Assembly: GCF_005116715.1 (NCBI RefSeq)
Contig: NZ_SWCI01000004.1
Location: 124,001-188,000, forward strand
From: Ferrimonas sediminicola
GTDB lineage: Bacteria; Pseudomonadota; Gammaproteobacteria; Enterobacterales; Shewanellaceae
Reading direction: 5' to 3'
DNA length: 64,000 bases
Shown: one piece after another, positions 54,379-63,681 of the stretch
How the letters are laid out: every line of letters begins with the position of its first letter
Numbering within the stretch: position 1 is the first letter of the stretch
Translations under genes and position numbers: made by a program
Notes under the pieces: model-generated
Seen by the model: the letters and a program-made list of their open reading frames with translations, nothing else
Told to the model about the DNA's origin: nothing
The model's database searches: none

Positions 54379-54530
54379 TTCTGCATCTCCAAGTATGACC
54401 CATCGGTAAAGCGATTCGACGGGTAAGTTAACCCAACCGGTGCTTCCGGCCTGAGTTCACCATGCCTTTTATGGGTAGGAGATGCAAGTAAATGCTGAAC
54501 TGGATGCGAGTTCGGGGGGAAAGCCTTATA

Positions 54531-54564
54531 AAACGATAAAAGCCCGCCGAGGGGGCGGGCTTTT
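54531..54564 (-). terminator. Terminator of the rpsP-rimM-trmD-rplS operon
   Basis: Minus strand: AAAGCCCGCC-5 nt-GGCGGGCTTT then TATCGTTTT, 23 bp after the rplS stop. Confidence 0.85.
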
Positions 54565-54586
54565 ACCAGTTTCAACTAAGAGATTC

Positions 54587-54934
54587 TTAGTTGAGGCGCT
54601 CGCGGATACGGGCAGCCTTACCAGTACGACTACGCAGGTAGTACAGTTTGGCACGACGAACGCGACCACGACGCTCTACTTTGATGCTTTCTACCAGCGG
54701 AGAGTGAGTCTGGAACGCACGCTCTACGCCTTCACCATTAGAGATTTTACGTACAGTGAACGCAGAGTGCAGGCCACGGTTACGCTTGGCGATAACCACA
54801 CCCTGGAAAGCCTGGAGACGGGTCTTGTTACCTTCGGTTACACGAACCTGCACAGTAACGGTGTCACCAGGGCCGAACGCGGGTACGTCCTGCTTCATTT
54901 GCTCTTGTTCAAGCTGCTTAATGATGTTGCTCAT
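54587..54934 (-). CDS. rplS: 50S ribosomal protein L19
   Basis: 115 residues, exact family length. [36 protein letters not shown] is the L19 signature and [19 protein letters not shown] the C-terminus. It sits at the 30S-50S interface. It is the last gene of the conserved rpsP-rimM-trmD-rplS operon, 32 bp after trmD, followed by a terminator. Confidence 0.99.
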   Translation of the reverse strand: MSNIIKQLEQEQMKQDVPAFGPGDTVTVQVRVTEGNKTRLQAFQGVVIAKRNRGLHSAFTVRKISNGEGVERAFQTHSPLVESIKVERRGRVRRAKLYYLRSRTGKAARIRERLN

Positions 54935-54966
54935 AATGTCTCTCTTCCTAGATTAAACTGAAAACT

Positions 54967-55734
54967 CTAACGTTCATCCTGACCCTGATGGGCGACGAAC
55001 TCGGCAAGCAGCTTGGCTTGCTCGTCAGTCAGAGCTAGGTTGTCAAGTAACTCGGGCCGTCGTTGCCAGGTGCGTCCCAGGGACTGCTGCAACCGCCAGC
55101 GCCGAATCGATTCATGATTGCCGCTTAACAGGACTTGCGGAACCTGTTGACCGTCCAGAACCTCCGGGCGGGTGTAGTGAGGACAATCCAGCAGGCCATC
55201 CGAAAAGGAGTCCTGCTCTGCCGAGGCCTGCTTTCCCAACACCCCAGGCACCAGCCTGGATACGGCGTCGATCAAGTTCATGGCCGGCAGCTCACCGCCA
55301 CTGAGAACATAGTCACCAACGGACCACTCCTCATCAACTTCCGACTGGATGATGCGTTCATCGATACCTTCGTAGCGACCACACACCAGCACCATGCGCT
55401 TATTCTGAGCCAGCTCCTCCACACCCTTCTGGGTCAGGGGACGGCCCTGAGGCGACAGGTAGATCACCTTGGCCTCATCACCCGCTTCGGCCTTGGCCGC
55501 ACGGATGGCGTCACGCAGGGGCTGCACCATCATCAGCATCCCCGGGCCACCGCCATAGGGGCGGTCATCCACGGTACGATGCCGGTCATGGGTGAAATCA
55601 CGGGGATTCCACGTCTGCAATCCAATCAAGCCGTTTTTCACGGCGCGACCGGTTACCCCAAACTCTGTCACTGCACGAAACATCTCGGGAAACAGGGTCA
55701 CGACCCCCAACCACATTGCGTTCGCTTGTGTCAT
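54967..55734 (-). CDS. trmD: tRNA (guanine-N1)-methyltransferase
   Basis: 255 residues. [29 protein letters not shown] is the N-terminus. [15 protein letters not shown] and the trefoil-knot SAM site [14 protein letters not shown], then [29 protein letters not shown], are diagnostic. It methylates G37 of tRNAs to prevent frameshifting. The ATG at 55734 shares one base with the rimM stop (TAATG); an internal ATG six codons on matches the E. coli start and is a possible alternative. Confidence 0.98.
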   Translation of the reverse strand: MTQANAMWLGVVTLFPEMFRAVTEFGVTGRAVKNGLIGLQTWNPRDFTHDRHRTVDDRPYGGGPGMLMMVQPLRDAIRAAKAEAGDEAKVIYLSPQGRPLTQKGVEELAQNKRMVLVCGRYEGIDERIIQSEVDEEWSVGDYVLSGGELPAMNLIDAVSRLVPGVLGKQASAEQDSFSDGLLDCPHYTRPEVLDGQQVPQVLLSGNHESIRRWRLQQSLGRTWQRRPELLDNLALTDEQAKLLAEFVAHQGQDER

Positions 55735-56261
55735 TAAAAACTTGGGTCCCAGTCAACGGTAATAAGTTTGTCGGATTTGTTCACCTCGAGGATGAACTGC
55801 TCCGGGACAAAAGGAACCAGACGTTCTCTTTTGCCAAAGGCGTCTTTCGGGTTCGCCTTGATCTCCAACACGTCATTGGCGCCGGTTTCCAGGACTCCGG
55901 AAACGGTACCCATGTCGTACCCCTGGGTGTTCACCACCTTGCAGCCGATAAGCTCACGCCAGTAGAACTCGTCTTCCGGCAGCTCAGCCAGCTGGTCGGC
56001 AGAGATAGAGATGTCGCAGTTGGTGTAGGCTGCTGCCGCATCGCGGTCCTCAACCCCTTCCAGGCGCACGATCAGGCCGTTGTTTTGACGACGCCAATCC
56101 AGCACCTTCATCTCCTGCTGCACCCCACCCCGGGTCACCAACCAAGGACGGTACTCGAAGATACCCTCTCGATCTTCGGTAAAGGGGTTGACCTTCATCC
56201 AGCCCCGAATCCCATGTGGCGCACCCAATCGGCCCACCATCATCAGTTCCTGCTGTTTCAT
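55734..56261 (-). CDS. rimM: Ribosome maturation factor RimM
   Basis: 175 residues from the ATG at 56261 (GGGGTAAG upstream; a GTG seven codons earlier is in frame). [23 protein letters not shown] is the RimM motif; the PRC-barrel part has [38 protein letters not shown] and ends IDVDWDPSF-like (ITVDWDPSF). It assists 30S head assembly around S19. It is translationally coupled to trmD. Confidence 0.97.
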   Translation of the reverse strand: MKQQELMMVGRLGAPHGIRGWMKVNPFTEDREGIFEYRPWLVTRGGVQQEMKVLDWRRQNNGLIVRLEGVEDRDAAAAYTNCDISISADQLAELPEDEFYWRELIGCKVVNTQGYDMGTVSGVLETGANDVLEIKANPKDAFGKRERLVPFVPEQFILEVNKSDKLITVDWDPSF

Positions 56262-56285
56262 CAACTTACCCCTAACCAACACCCA

Positions 56286-56537
56286 TTAAGCCGCAGCTTT
56301 ACGGGCGTCCTTCACCAGAGTGGCTACGCGATCGGACAGGGAAGCGCCCTGGGATACCCAGTGATCAACGCGATCCAGGTCCAGACGTACACGCTCTTCC
56401 TGACCGGCAGCGATAGGGTTGAAGAAGCCGATCTTCTCGATGAAGCGGCCATCGCGCTTGCAGCGAGAATCAGCTACAACCACTTGATAAAAGGGACGCT
56501 TTTTAGCGCCACCACGGGCTAAACGAATGGTTACCAT
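56286..56537 (-). CDS. rpsP: 30S ribosomal protein S16
   Basis: 83 residues, family length. [25 protein letters not shown] and [12 protein letters not shown] are the S16 signatures. GAGGAATTACCTT provides the binding site. It is the first gene of the four-gene ribosome/tRNA operon, with a clear promoter and a hairpin-containing leader. Confidence 0.99.
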   Translation of the reverse strand: MVTIRLARGGAKKRPFYQVVVADSRCKRDGRFIEKIGFFNPIAAGQEERVRLDLDRVDHWVSQGASLSDRVATLVKDARKAAA

Positions 56538-56572
56538 AAGGTAATTCCTCTAATGGTTTTACAGCAATAGAA

Positions 56573-56594
56573 TTGGGGCCCGTAAGGACCCCAA
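56573..56594 (-). other. Hairpin in the rpsP 5' leader
   Basis: TTGGGG (56573-56578) pairs with CCCCAA (56589-56594), extended by CC/GG with one bulge. It lies between the predicted transcription start (about 56604) and the rpsP ribosome binding site. Not followed by a T run on the minus strand. Confidence 0.35.
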
Positions 56595-56610
56595 GGTAGA
56601 AAGCCCGCCG

Positions 56611-56638
56611 ATTTTACCTGAATGCATGCGCATTGCAA
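56611..56638 (-). promoter_or_regulatory. rpsP operon promoter
   Basis: Minus strand: TTGCAA (56638-56633), 16-bp spacer, TAAAAT (56616-56611), giving a leader of about 67 nt. Confidence 0.7.
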
Positions 56639-56701
56639 CCATTTCGGCGGTTCTGTGGCCACCACCATCGAGTGTAGCAGCCGGAAGTCAGGCCGCTGGA
56701 A

Positions 56702-58072
56702 TCAGCGACGGGGCATCTTCATCCCCGGGGGCAGCATGCCACCCATACCGCGCATCATCTTCTTCATGCCACCGCCCTTCATCTTCTTCATCATCTTCTG
56801 CATCTGGGTGAACTGCTTCAGCAGACGGTTCACATCCTGCAGCTGGGTGCCGGAGCCGGCGGCAATACGCCGTTTGCGGGATCCCTTGATGATGTCGGGA
56901 CGGGCGCGTTCACCCGGGGTCATGGAGTTGATGATCGCCTCCATCTGGCGAGTCATCTTGTCGTCCTGGACCTGGGCCAGGGCCTCAGGGGGCAGCTGGC
57001 CCACGCCGGGCAGCTTCTCCAGCATCCCCATCATCCCGCCCATGTTGTGCATCTGGCGCAACTGGTCGCGGAAGTCCAGCAGGTCAAACCCTTCGCCCTT
57101 CTTCAGCTTCTTGGCCAGCTTCTCAGCCTGGCCCTTGTCCACCTTGCGCTCCACCTCCTCGATCAGCGAGAGCACATCCCCCATCCCCAGGATGCGGGAG
57201 GCCACCCGGTCGGGGTGGAAGGGCTCGAGGGCATCGGTCTTTTCACCCACACCCAGGAACTTGATCGGCTTGCCGGTGATGTGACGGATAGAGAGGGCGG
57301 CGCCGCCGCGGGCGTCACCGTCCACCTTGGTGAGGATCACACCGGTCAGCGGCAGCGCTTCATTGAACGCCTTGGCGGTATTGGCGGCGTCCTGACCCGT
57401 CATGGCATCCACGGTGAACAGGGTTTCCACCGGATTGATGGCGGCGTGAAGCGCCTTGATCTCGTCCATCATGTCGGCATCGACGTGAAGACGGCCGGCG
57501 GTATCGACGATCACCACATCGATGAACTTCTTGCGGGCATGATCCACCGCGGCGGTGGCGATCTCCACCGGCTTCTGGCTGGTGTCGGAGGGGAAGAACT
57601 CCACGCCGATGTCACCGGCCAGGGTCTCCAGCTGCTTGATCGCCGCCGGACGATAGACGTCGGCACTGACCACCAGCACCGACTTCTTGTTGCGCTCCTT
57701 GAGCAACTTGGCCAGCTTGCCCACACTGGTGGTCTTACCGGCGCCCTGCAGGCCGGCCATCATCACGATGGCCGGCGGCTGACTGGCCAGGTTCAGGGCC
57801 TCGTTGGACTGGCCCATGGCCGCTTCCAACTCACCCTGAACGATCTTGATGAACGCCTGACCCGGGGTCAGGCTCTTGGACACCTCGGTCCCCACGGCGC
57901 GCTCGCGCACCTTGGCCACGAAGTCGCGAACCACCGGCAGAGCCACGTCGGCTTCCAGCAGCGCCATACGCACTTCGCGCAGGGTCTCTTTAATATTGTC
58001 TTCGGTAAGACGGCCACGGCCGCTGATGTTCTTCAGCGTCTGGCCCAAGCGTTCGGATAAATTCTGGAACAT
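56702..58072 (-). CDS. ffh: Signal recognition particle protein Ffh
   Basis: 456 residues from the ATG at 58072, which gives the family start MFQNLSERLGQTLKNISGRG; an ATG four codons earlier (58084) has no better site. NG GTPase domain: GLQGAGKTTSVGKLAKLL (P-loop), DVYRPAAIKQLETLA, DTAGRLHVD, TKVDGDARGGAALS. The C-terminal M domain is methionine-rich (QMHNMGGMMGMLEKLPG; KMMKKMKGGGMKKMMRGMGGMLPPGMK). It targets nascent inner-membrane proteins to FtsY with 4.5S RNA. Confidence 0.98.
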   Translation of the reverse strand: MFQNLSERLGQTLKNISGRGRLTEDNIKETLREVRMALLEADVALPVVRDFVAKVRERAVGTEVSKSLTPGQAFIKIVQGELEAAMGQSNEALNLASQPPAIVMMAGLQGAGKTTSVGKLAKLLKERNKKSVLVVSADVYRPAAIKQLETLAGDIGVEFFPSDTSQKPVEIATAAVDHARKKFIDVVIVDTAGRLHVDADMMDEIKALHAAINPVETLFTVDAMTGQDAANTAKAFNEALPLTGVILTKVDGDARGGAALSIRHITGKPIKFLGVGEKTDALEPFHPDRVASRILGMGDVLSLIEEVERKVDKGQAEKLAKKLKKGEGFDLLDFRDQLRQMHNMGGMMGMLEKLPGVGQLPPEALAQVQDDKMTRQMEAIINSMTPGERARPDIIKGSRKRRIAAGSGTQLQDVNRLLKQFTQMQKMMKKMKGGGMKKMMRGMGGMLPPGMKMPRR

Positions 58073-58311
58073 CGCCTGCTGCATAGGTTAATGATCAATC
58101 GACCGCATTATAACGGCGCGTCTGAGACAAACACAAACGGCCACCCCCGGCCTGGGGAACCAAACCAGGGGATCATCGGTCACAAACAGATAAAATTCAC
58201 CATCCAAATTGGGAATATAGCCGCTGCCCAAAGCCCGGAGTGCATGATAAGCTTGGGAAATTGGGAGCGTTACCCGATCGACATCATTCTTTTGTGAGGT
58301 AAAGAGGCACT

Positions 58312-59097
58312 ATGGAGTTTTTTGCCATCAGCGCAATCATTGGCTACGGCCTGGCCTTCTACCTGGTCGCCAGCAAACTGCTGCACCCCAAAGGTCCCAA
58401 TCGCAGGCTGGCCACCCTGGCCGGCGCGGTGGGCGTACTGTGCCACGCTGCCGCCCTGATCCCCCAGATCCTGGAGAATGGCAGCCAACACTACAGTCTG
58501 GTGAACACCGCCTCCATGGTGATGCTGATGATCACCACCGCCATCACCGTGATGCTGACCCGCATCAAGGTGATCGTGGTGGTGCCCGCGGTGTACATCT
58601 GCGGCATCTTCGGCGCCGCCGGCATGGTGCTGCTGCCGCAGAACGAGGGCTACCTGTTTAACGACCCGGCCCTGTTCACCCATGTGGGCACCTCGCTGCT
58701 GGCGTACTCGGTGTTCCTGATCGCCGCCCTGTACGCCATCCAGCTGGCCAGCATCAACCGTCGCCTCAAGGATCGCAAGCTGATGCTGGAGTCGACCCTG
58801 CCCCCGCTGATGACGGTGGAGAAGCAGCTGTACCACTTCGTGATGATCGGTTTTGTGCTGCTGAGCCTGTCCCTGATCACCGGCTTCCTGTTCCTCGACG
58901 GCTTCTTCGGCAGCGGTCAGGCCCATAAGGCGATCCTGGCCATTGCCGCCTGGCTGGTGTACGGCACCATGCTGCTGCGCCACCGCACCCAGGGGATCCG
59001 CATCCGCAGCGCCATCATCTACTCCATGTCCGGTGTCACCCTGCTGACCCTGGCCTACTTCGGAAACCGCCTGGTGCGGGAACTGCTTATCGGCTGA
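58312..59097 (+). CDS. ypjD: YpjD, CcsA/cytochrome c assembly-like membrane protein
   Basis: 261 residues with eight predicted helices. HAAALIPQILENGSQHYSLVNTASMVML and FTHVGTSLLAYSVFLIAALYAIQL match the YpjD branch of the CcsA family; the WWD-type heme motif is not intact. In E. coli it is divergent from ffh and upstream of yfjD, exactly as here. Function is unknown; links to heme handling or to Mg2+/Co2+ transport with CorB are speculative. GAGGTAAAGAGGC precedes the ATG. Confidence 0.92.
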   Translation: MEFFAISAIIGYGLAFYLVASKLLHPKGPNRRLATLAGAVGVLCHAAALIPQILENGSQHYSLVNTASMVMLMITTAITVMLTRIKVIVVVPAVYICGIFGAAGMVLLPQNEGYLFNDPALFTHVGTSLLAYSVFLIAALYAIQLASINRRLKDRKLMLESTLPPLMTVEKQLYHFVMIGFVLLSLSLITGFLFLDGFFGSGQAHKAILAIAAWLVYGTMLLRHRTQGIRIRSAIIYSMSGVTLLTLAYFGNRLVRELLIG

Positions 59098-59104
59098 GCC
59101 AACG

Positions 59105-59134
59105 GGCTGCCTCTTGACAGGAGGCAGCCATTTC
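59105..59134 (+). terminator. Hairpin after ypjD
   Basis: GGCTGCCTC-7 nt-GAGGCAGCC followed by ATTTCCC; weak T tract. Confidence 0.5.
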
Positions 59135-59175
59135 CCGACTCTACCCTTTCAGCCGCCTTATAGGATTGCCCCGAC

Positions 59176-60441
59176 TTGGACGACATATCCACCGACAGCC
59201 TGCTTATTGTACTGGCTGTCCTTATCTGCCTCTCCGCCTTCTTCTCCGGTACGGAAACCGCGATGATGTCGCTGAACCGCTACCGGCTCCGACACCTCAG
59301 CCAGCAGGGCCACAAGGGGGCCAGCCGCGCCGAACAGCTGCTGGAGCGCCCAGATCGGCTCATTGGCCTGATCCTGATTGGCAACAACATCGTCAACCTG
59401 GCGGCCGCCTCCCTGGCCACCATCGTCTGTCAACGCTGGTTCGGCGCCTGGGGCCCGGCGGTGGCCACCGGCGCCCTTACCTTTATCGTGCTGATCTTTG
59501 CCGAGGTAACCCCCAAGACCCTGGCGGCGCTCTACCCGGAGAAGCTGGCCTACCCCAACAGCCTGGTGCTGCGGCCGCTGATGACCCTGTTCTACCCTCT
59601 GGTGTGGCTGGTCAACAGCATCAGCAATGCCCTGCTCTCCATCGTCGGTGTCCGCCCGCTGCACGGCGACGGCGACGATCTCTCCGCCGATGAGCTGCGC
59701 TCGGTGCTGAACGAGGCCAGCGCCATGATCCCGCGGCGCCACCGGGAAATGCTGGTCTCCATCCTGGATCTGGAGAAGGTGACGGTGGAGGATGTGATGG
59801 TGCCCCGCAATGAGCTGTACGCCATCGACATCAACGACGACTTCAAGACCATGATGAAGCAGCTGACCCACAGCCCCCACTCCAAGGTGCTGCTCTACCG
59901 GGGCAACATCGATGACGTGGTCGGGTTCCTGCACCTGTCGGACCTGCTGCGGCTGATGACCCGGGATCAGGAGGTGAGCGACAAGGCCACCCTGCTGCGG
60001 GAGGTACGCGAGATCTACTACGTGCCGGAGGGCACGCCGCTGAATGTACAACTGCTGAAATTCCAGCGGGCCAAGGAGCGGCTGGGGCTGGTGGTGGATG
60101 AGTACGGCGACATCCAGGGCCTGGTCTCCCTGGAGGATATCCTGGAGGAGATCGTCGGGGACTTCACCACCGGACTGCAGCCGGCGGTCAGCGACGAGAT
60201 CAACCGTAACGAGGACGGAAGCTTCGATGTGGACGCCAGCATCAACATCCGCGACATGAATCGGGAGATGAACTGGAAGTTCCCCACCGATGGCCCTAAG
60301 ACCCTCAATGGCCTGGTGGTGGAGACCCTGGAGGAGATCCCCGCCGTGCACACCCGCCTGACCATAGGTGATTACCAGATCGAGGTGCTGGAAGCCAACG
60401 AAAGCGTGGTGACTACGGTGCGGGTGATACAGCTAAAATAG
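59176..60441 (+). CDS. corB: CorB/YfjD, CNNM-type transporter with CBS domains
   Basis: 421 residues with a TTG start at 59176, chosen because the translation aligns with E. coli YfjD from its first residue (DISTDSLLIVLAVLICLSAFFSGTETAMMSLNRYRLRHL). A DUF21 membrane domain (1-about 180; LIGNNIVNLAAASLATIV, FAEVTPKTLAALYPEK) is followed by paired CBS domains (DVMVPRNELYAID; LGLVVDEYGDIQGLVSLEDILEEIVGD) and a CorC_HlyC domain. It is linked to Mg2+/Co2+ export in homologues. AGGA is 11 bases before the TTG. Confidence 0.93.
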   Translation: MDDISTDSLLIVLAVLICLSAFFSGTETAMMSLNRYRLRHLSQQGHKGASRAEQLLERPDRLIGLILIGNNIVNLAAASLATIVCQRWFGAWGPAVATGALTFIVLIFAEVTPKTLAALYPEKLAYPNSLVLRPLMTLFYPLVWLVNSISNALLSIVGVRPLHGDGDDLSADELRSVLNEASAMIPRRHREMLVSILDLEKVTVEDVMVPRNELYAIDINDDFKTMMKQLTHSPHSKVLLYRGNIDDVVGFLHLSDLLRLMTRDQEVSDKATLLREVREIYYVPEGTPLNVQLLKFQRAKERLGLVVDEYGDIQGLVSLEDILEEIVGDFTTGLQPAVSDEINRNEDGSFDVDASINIRDMNREMNWKFPTDGPKTLNGLVVETLEEIPAVHTRLTIGDYQIEVLEANESVVTTVRVIQLK

Positions 60442-60470
60442 ACTCCCCCTTTGATTATCTCTTCTATACT

Positions 60471-60509
60471 GAAAGACCGGATCGGTTCGCCGACCCGGTC
60501 TTTCATTTT
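60471..60509 (+). terminator. Terminator of corB
   Basis: GAAAGACCGG and CCGGTCTTTC arms with an inner GGATCGG/CCGACCC-like stem, followed by ATTTTC. Confidence 0.65.
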
Positions 60510-60526
60510 CGGGGGAGGAAGAGGTG

Positions 60527-60895
60527 ATGCACCAACGCAGGGGCAAAGCCCTGGAAGCTGCAACGCTGCTGCTGTCACTGATACCACTGACCGTAAACGC
60601 GGAGATTCAGTGGGTTCAGGCGCCAACCCTGGTCACCCAGGATCCCAACTTCAGCCAGCTCCCCCTGACCCTGCACTCTCAGTGGGGCAACTCCCCCTGG
60701 TATACCGAGACCTCCCTGGGCCTGACACGCCAGGAGTCGACCCTGCTCACCCGCCAGGTTCACGAGGGGCTGGGCGCCCGGGTCGGTACCGGCTATCGGG
60801 TGGGCCGGTTCTCCCTCTCCCTGGATCTGCAGTTTCAGCATCAGCAGCAGCAGAGCCTGACCGTGCTGGGCTTCAACACCGAGGTGAAGTTCTAG
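60527..60895 (+). CDS. Small exported protein, possible outer-membrane strand protein
   Basis: 122 residues from the ATG at 60527 (GGAAGAGG upstream; a GTG one codon before is in frame). The signal peptide ends near TVNA (about residue 25). The mature part alternates polar and hydrophobic residues (YTETSLGLTRQES; GARVGTGYRVGRFSLSLDLQFQHQQQQ) and ends in a terminal phenylalanine (NTEVKF), like a few beta-barrel strands. It is too short for a monomeric barrel of usual size; it might be a small 6-strand barrel. No family recognised. It is isolated between two terminators. Confidence 0.65.
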   Translation: MHQRRGKALEAATLLLSLIPLTVNAEIQWVQAPTLVTQDPNFSQLPLTLHSQWGNSPWYTETSLGLTRQESTLLTRQVHEGLGARVGTGYRVGRFSLSLDLQFQHQQQQSLTVLGFNTEVKF

Positions 60896-60914
60896 ATCCG
60901 ACGCCGAGCCTGAC

Positions 60915-60941
60915 AAAAAAAGCCACCCTTGGGTGGCCTTT
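60915..60941. terminator. Bidirectional terminator between the small exported protein and acpS
   Basis: GCCACC-CTTG-GGTGGC; T run of seven on the minus strand and TTTG on the plus strand. Confidence 0.85.
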
Positions 60942-60961
60942 GACTACTCTGGGGCAACGCG

Positions 60962-61339
60962 CTAGCTGAGCACCACGGTGGCGACCGCGTAGCGCCGCTC
61001 GTCCGCCAGGCTGATGTGGGCCTGCTGGGCCCCCAGGGCCTGCATCCGCGCCAGGGCCCCCTCGGTGAGGATCAACTGGGGCGCCCCGTCGGCGTTGTGC
61101 CCCAGTTCGATGTGCTGGAAGGAGACCCCCCGGCCAATGCCGGTTCCCAGGGCCTTGCCCGCCGCCTCCTTGACAGCAAAACGTTTGGCCAGCAGCCTCG
61201 CCGGGGCCCGTGAGGACGCCAGCTCCTCCAGCTCATTGGGGGTCAGGATGCGTCGGGCGAACTTCTCACCCAACCGCTGGTACTGGGCCTCCATCCGCTC
61301 AATCTCGACGATGTCGGTCCCCAGGCCTTTGATGCTCAT
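60962..61339 (-). CDS. acpS: Holo-[acyl-carrier-protein] synthase
   Basis: 125 residues, family length. GLGTDIVEIERMEAQYQR carries the Mg2+-binding Asp, and ARLLAKRFAVKEAAGKALGTGIGRGVSF is the CoA-binding core. AcpS attaches phosphopantetheine to ACPs, so it is the likely activator both of housekeeping AcpP and of the operon-borne ACP earlier in the window. The start overlaps the pdxJ stop by one base (TGATG), the conserved pdxJ-acpS pair. Confidence 0.97.
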   Translation of the reverse strand: MSIKGLGTDIVEIERMEAQYQRLGEKFARRILTPNELEELASSRAPARLLAKRFAVKEAAGKALGTGIGRGVSFQHIELGHNADGAPQLILTEGALARMQALGAQQAHISLADERRYAVATVVLS

Positions 61340-62073
61340 CAGCTCCCCTGACGCCCTTCCAGCATCAGCCGCTTCATGTCCCGCACCGCCAGATCCAGGC
61401 CGTCAATGGCCGACCGGGCGACGATGGCGTGGCCGATATTGAGCTCGTAGATCTCGGGGATGGCGGCGATGGGCTTGACGTTGTGGTAGTTAAGACCGTG
61501 ACCGGCATTGACCACCAGCCCCAGGGACGCGGCGTAGGCGGCCCCGCCACGGATTCGGGCCAGTTCCGCTTCCGCTTGGGCTTCCGTCTCGGCATCGGCA
61601 TAGGCGCCGGTGTGGATCTCGATGTAGAGCGCCCCCACCTTGACCGCGGCGTCGATCTGGGTCTTGTCGGCGTCGATAAACAGGGACACCTTGATGCCGG
61701 CCTGCTTCAGCCGGGAGACTGCATCCAGCATCTTGTCCAGCTGACCGGCCACATCCAGCCCGCCCTCGGTGGTCAGCTCTTCGCGCTTCTCCGGCACCAG
61801 GCAGACATAGGTGGGCTTCACCTCAAGGGCGATGGCCAGCATCTCCTCGGTCACCGCCATCTCCAGGTTCATCCGGGTCTTCAGGGTCTGGGCCAACAGG
61901 TAAACATCCCGGTCGATGATGTGGCGTCGGTCCTCGCGCAGATGGATGGTGATGCCGTCGGCGCCGGCATGCTCCGCCACCGCCGCCGCGTGCACGGGAT
62001 CCGGGTAGCTGGTGCCCCTGGCCTGACGCAGGGTGGCGATATGGTCAATGTTGACCCCAAGAAGAATACTCAT
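61339..62073 (-). CDS. pdxJ: Pyridoxine 5'-phosphate synthase
   Basis: 244 residues. [27 protein letters not shown] is the PdxJ N-terminus; [16 protein letters not shown] and [31 protein letters not shown] follow. A TIM-barrel enzyme, it condenses 3-amino-2-oxopropyl phosphate with deoxyxylulose 5-phosphate to give PNP (vitamin B6). It lies two bases after recO and overlaps acpS, as in many gammaproteobacteria. Confidence 0.98.
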   Translation of the reverse strand: MSILLGVNIDHIATLRQARGTSYPDPVHAAAVAEHAGADGITIHLREDRRHIIDRDVYLLAQTLKTRMNLEMAVTEEMLAIALEVKPTYVCLVPEKREELTTEGGLDVAGQLDKMLDAVSRLKQAGIKVSLFIDADKTQIDAAVKVGALYIEIHTGAYADAETEAQAEAELARIRGGAAYAASLGLVVNAGHGLNYHNVKPIAAIPEIYELNIGHAIVARSAIDGLDLAVRDMKRLMLEGRQGS

Positions 62074-62075
62074 GC

Positions 62076-62789
62076 CTAGTCCTTGTTGTTGATTCGTTTC
62101 ATAAACAGCTCCCTGCTGCGCAGGGGCTTATCGCCCAGGTGGGGCCTGAGCAGGATCCGGGCCAGGTGCTTGGCCTGGGCCAGGTGGTCCGTTGCCAGCT
62201 GTTGCCGGGCCAGGGCCAACAACATCGCACCCGCATAGCCCCGGCCATGGGCGGCAGGGACAAACCCCTGCTCCACCACCAGGGCATAGTGGCCGGCGGC
62301 CTCCAGGGGCTCTCCCATGGCGTCCAACTCCAGGGCCGGTGCCTCGCCCAGGTGGCTGAGCAGGGCCCACTCGAAATAGCGCAAAACCGGCTCATGCCGC
62401 TCCTCACTGGCCAGGGTCAGCAAGCACTGGTGGTAGGCCTGGAACAGCTCGGGGCACTGGGCCAGCTCAGACAGTAATCGTACCGCCAATTCGTTGAAGT
62501 ACAAACCGCAGTAGAGCTTGTCTCCGCTCAGAGGCACAGGCAGGGAGAGGGTTTCGACCCCCTTGAGAGTCTTGAGGCTGCCCTGGCCGGCCAGGGCGAT
62601 CTTCAGGGGCTGGAAGGGCTGCAGGGCGGCTTTGATCAAGCCCCCCTGCTTGCCGGAGGTGCGCGCCACCGCCGTCACCTTGCCCTCCTCCTCCGTCAGC
62701 AGGGTTACCAGCAGGCTGCGCTCACGGTAGGGGCGGGCGTGCAGCAGATAGGCGGACTGCCAACCCGGCTCCACCTTAATCGTCCCCAT
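62076..62789 (-). CDS. recO: DNA repair protein RecO
   Basis: 237 residues. An N-terminal OB fold ([35 protein letters not shown]) precedes the helical C-terminal part ([33 protein letters not shown]-like [20 protein letters not shown]). The C-terminal zinc cysteines common in RecO are absent, as in the E. coli protein. It loads RecA with RecR on SSB-covered gaps. It overlaps the end of era by 14 bp. Confidence 0.96.
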   Translation of the reverse strand: MGTIKVEPGWQSAYLLHARPYRERSLLVTLLTEEEGKVTAVARTSGKQGGLIKAALQPFQPLKIALAGQGSLKTLKGVETLSLPVPLSGDKLYCGLYFNELAVRLLSELAQCPELFQAYHQCLLTLASEERHEPVLRYFEWALLSHLGEAPALELDAMGEPLEAAGHYALVVEQGFVPAAHGRGYAGAMLLALARQQLATDHLAQAKHLARILLRPHLGDKPLRSRELFMKRINNKD

Positions 62790-63681
62790 ACCCCAGGCTG
62801 CGCAGCGCTCGCTCGTCGTCTGCCCAGCCGGATTTCACCTTTACCCAGGTTTCCAGGTAGACCTTGGTATCGAACATCTTCTCCATCTCGATGCGGGCTT
62901 CCCGGCCAATGGTGCGGATCTTCTCGCCCTTGTTGCCGATCACCATCCGCTTCTGGCCGGTTCGCTCCACCAGGATCAGGGCGTTGATGTGATAGGTGCC
63001 CTTCTCATCCACCTTGAACTGCTCGATCTCCACGGTGGCGGCATAGGGCAGCTCATCCCCCATGAAGCGCATCAGCTTCTCACGCAGGATCTCCGACGCC
63101 ATGAAGCGCTGGCTGCGATCGGTGACATAGTCCTCCGGGAAGTAGTGGATCGACTCGGACACGCTCGCCAGGGAGAGGTCCATGATAGGAGAGATATCCC
63201 CCCCCTTGCCGGCGGCCACCGGGAACACCGCGTCGAAGTTGAACCGCTCCTGCAACTGCTGCAGGTGGGGCAGCAGTGCCTCCTTGTCCTTCACCTGGTC
63301 GATCTTGTTGACCACCAGAGCGGTCTTGCGATGATCACCGCCGCGGCGGAGCTTCTTCAGCACCATCTCATCGTCGGCGGTCCACTTGGTGCCCTCCACC
63401 ACGAACAGCACCAGCTCCACGTCCGCCAGGGAGCTGGCGGCGGCCCGGTTCATCAGGCGGTTGATCGCCCGCTTCTCCTCGACGTGCAATCCGGGGGTGT
63501 CGACGAAGATCACCTGACGGGGTCCCTCGGTGTGGATCCCCATGATGCGGTGACGGGTGGTCTGCGGCTTGCGGGAGGTGATGCTCACCTTCTGGCCGAG
63601 CAGTCTGTTCAGCAGGGTGGATTTGCCCACGTTGGGACGGCCGACGATGGCGACGAAACCGCAGTAGGTGGTGTCTGTCAT
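62776..63681 (-). CDS. era: GTPase Era
   Basis: 301 residues from the ATG at 63681, the E. coli length; the frame is open 34 codons further upstream inside rnc. G1 [18 protein letters not shown]3 DTPGLH and G4 NKID are present, followed by the KH domain with [19 protein letters not shown]. Era binds the 3' end of 16S rRNA in 30S maturation. The start overlaps the rnc stop by four bases (ATGA). Confidence 0.98.
   Translation of the reverse strand: MTDTTYCGFVAIVGRPNVGKSTLLNRLLGQKVSITSRKPQTTRHRIMGIHTEGPRQVIFVDTPGLHVEEKRAINRLMNRAAASSLADVELVLFVVEGTKWTADDEMVLKKLRRGGDHRKTALVVNKIDQVKDKEALLPHLQQLQERFNFDAVFPVAAGKGGDISPIMDLSLASVSESIHYFPEDYVTDRSQRFMASEILREKLMRFMGDELPYAATVEIEQFKVDEKGTYHINALILVERTGQKRMVIGNKGEKIRTIGREARIEMEKMFDTKVYLETWVKVKSGWADDERALRSLGYGDD

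Noticed and set aside
54379-54530. TyrR boxes or a leader peptide upstream of aroF
   Set aside because: No TGTAAA-N6-TTTACA-like pair and no Tyr-rich small frame could be found.
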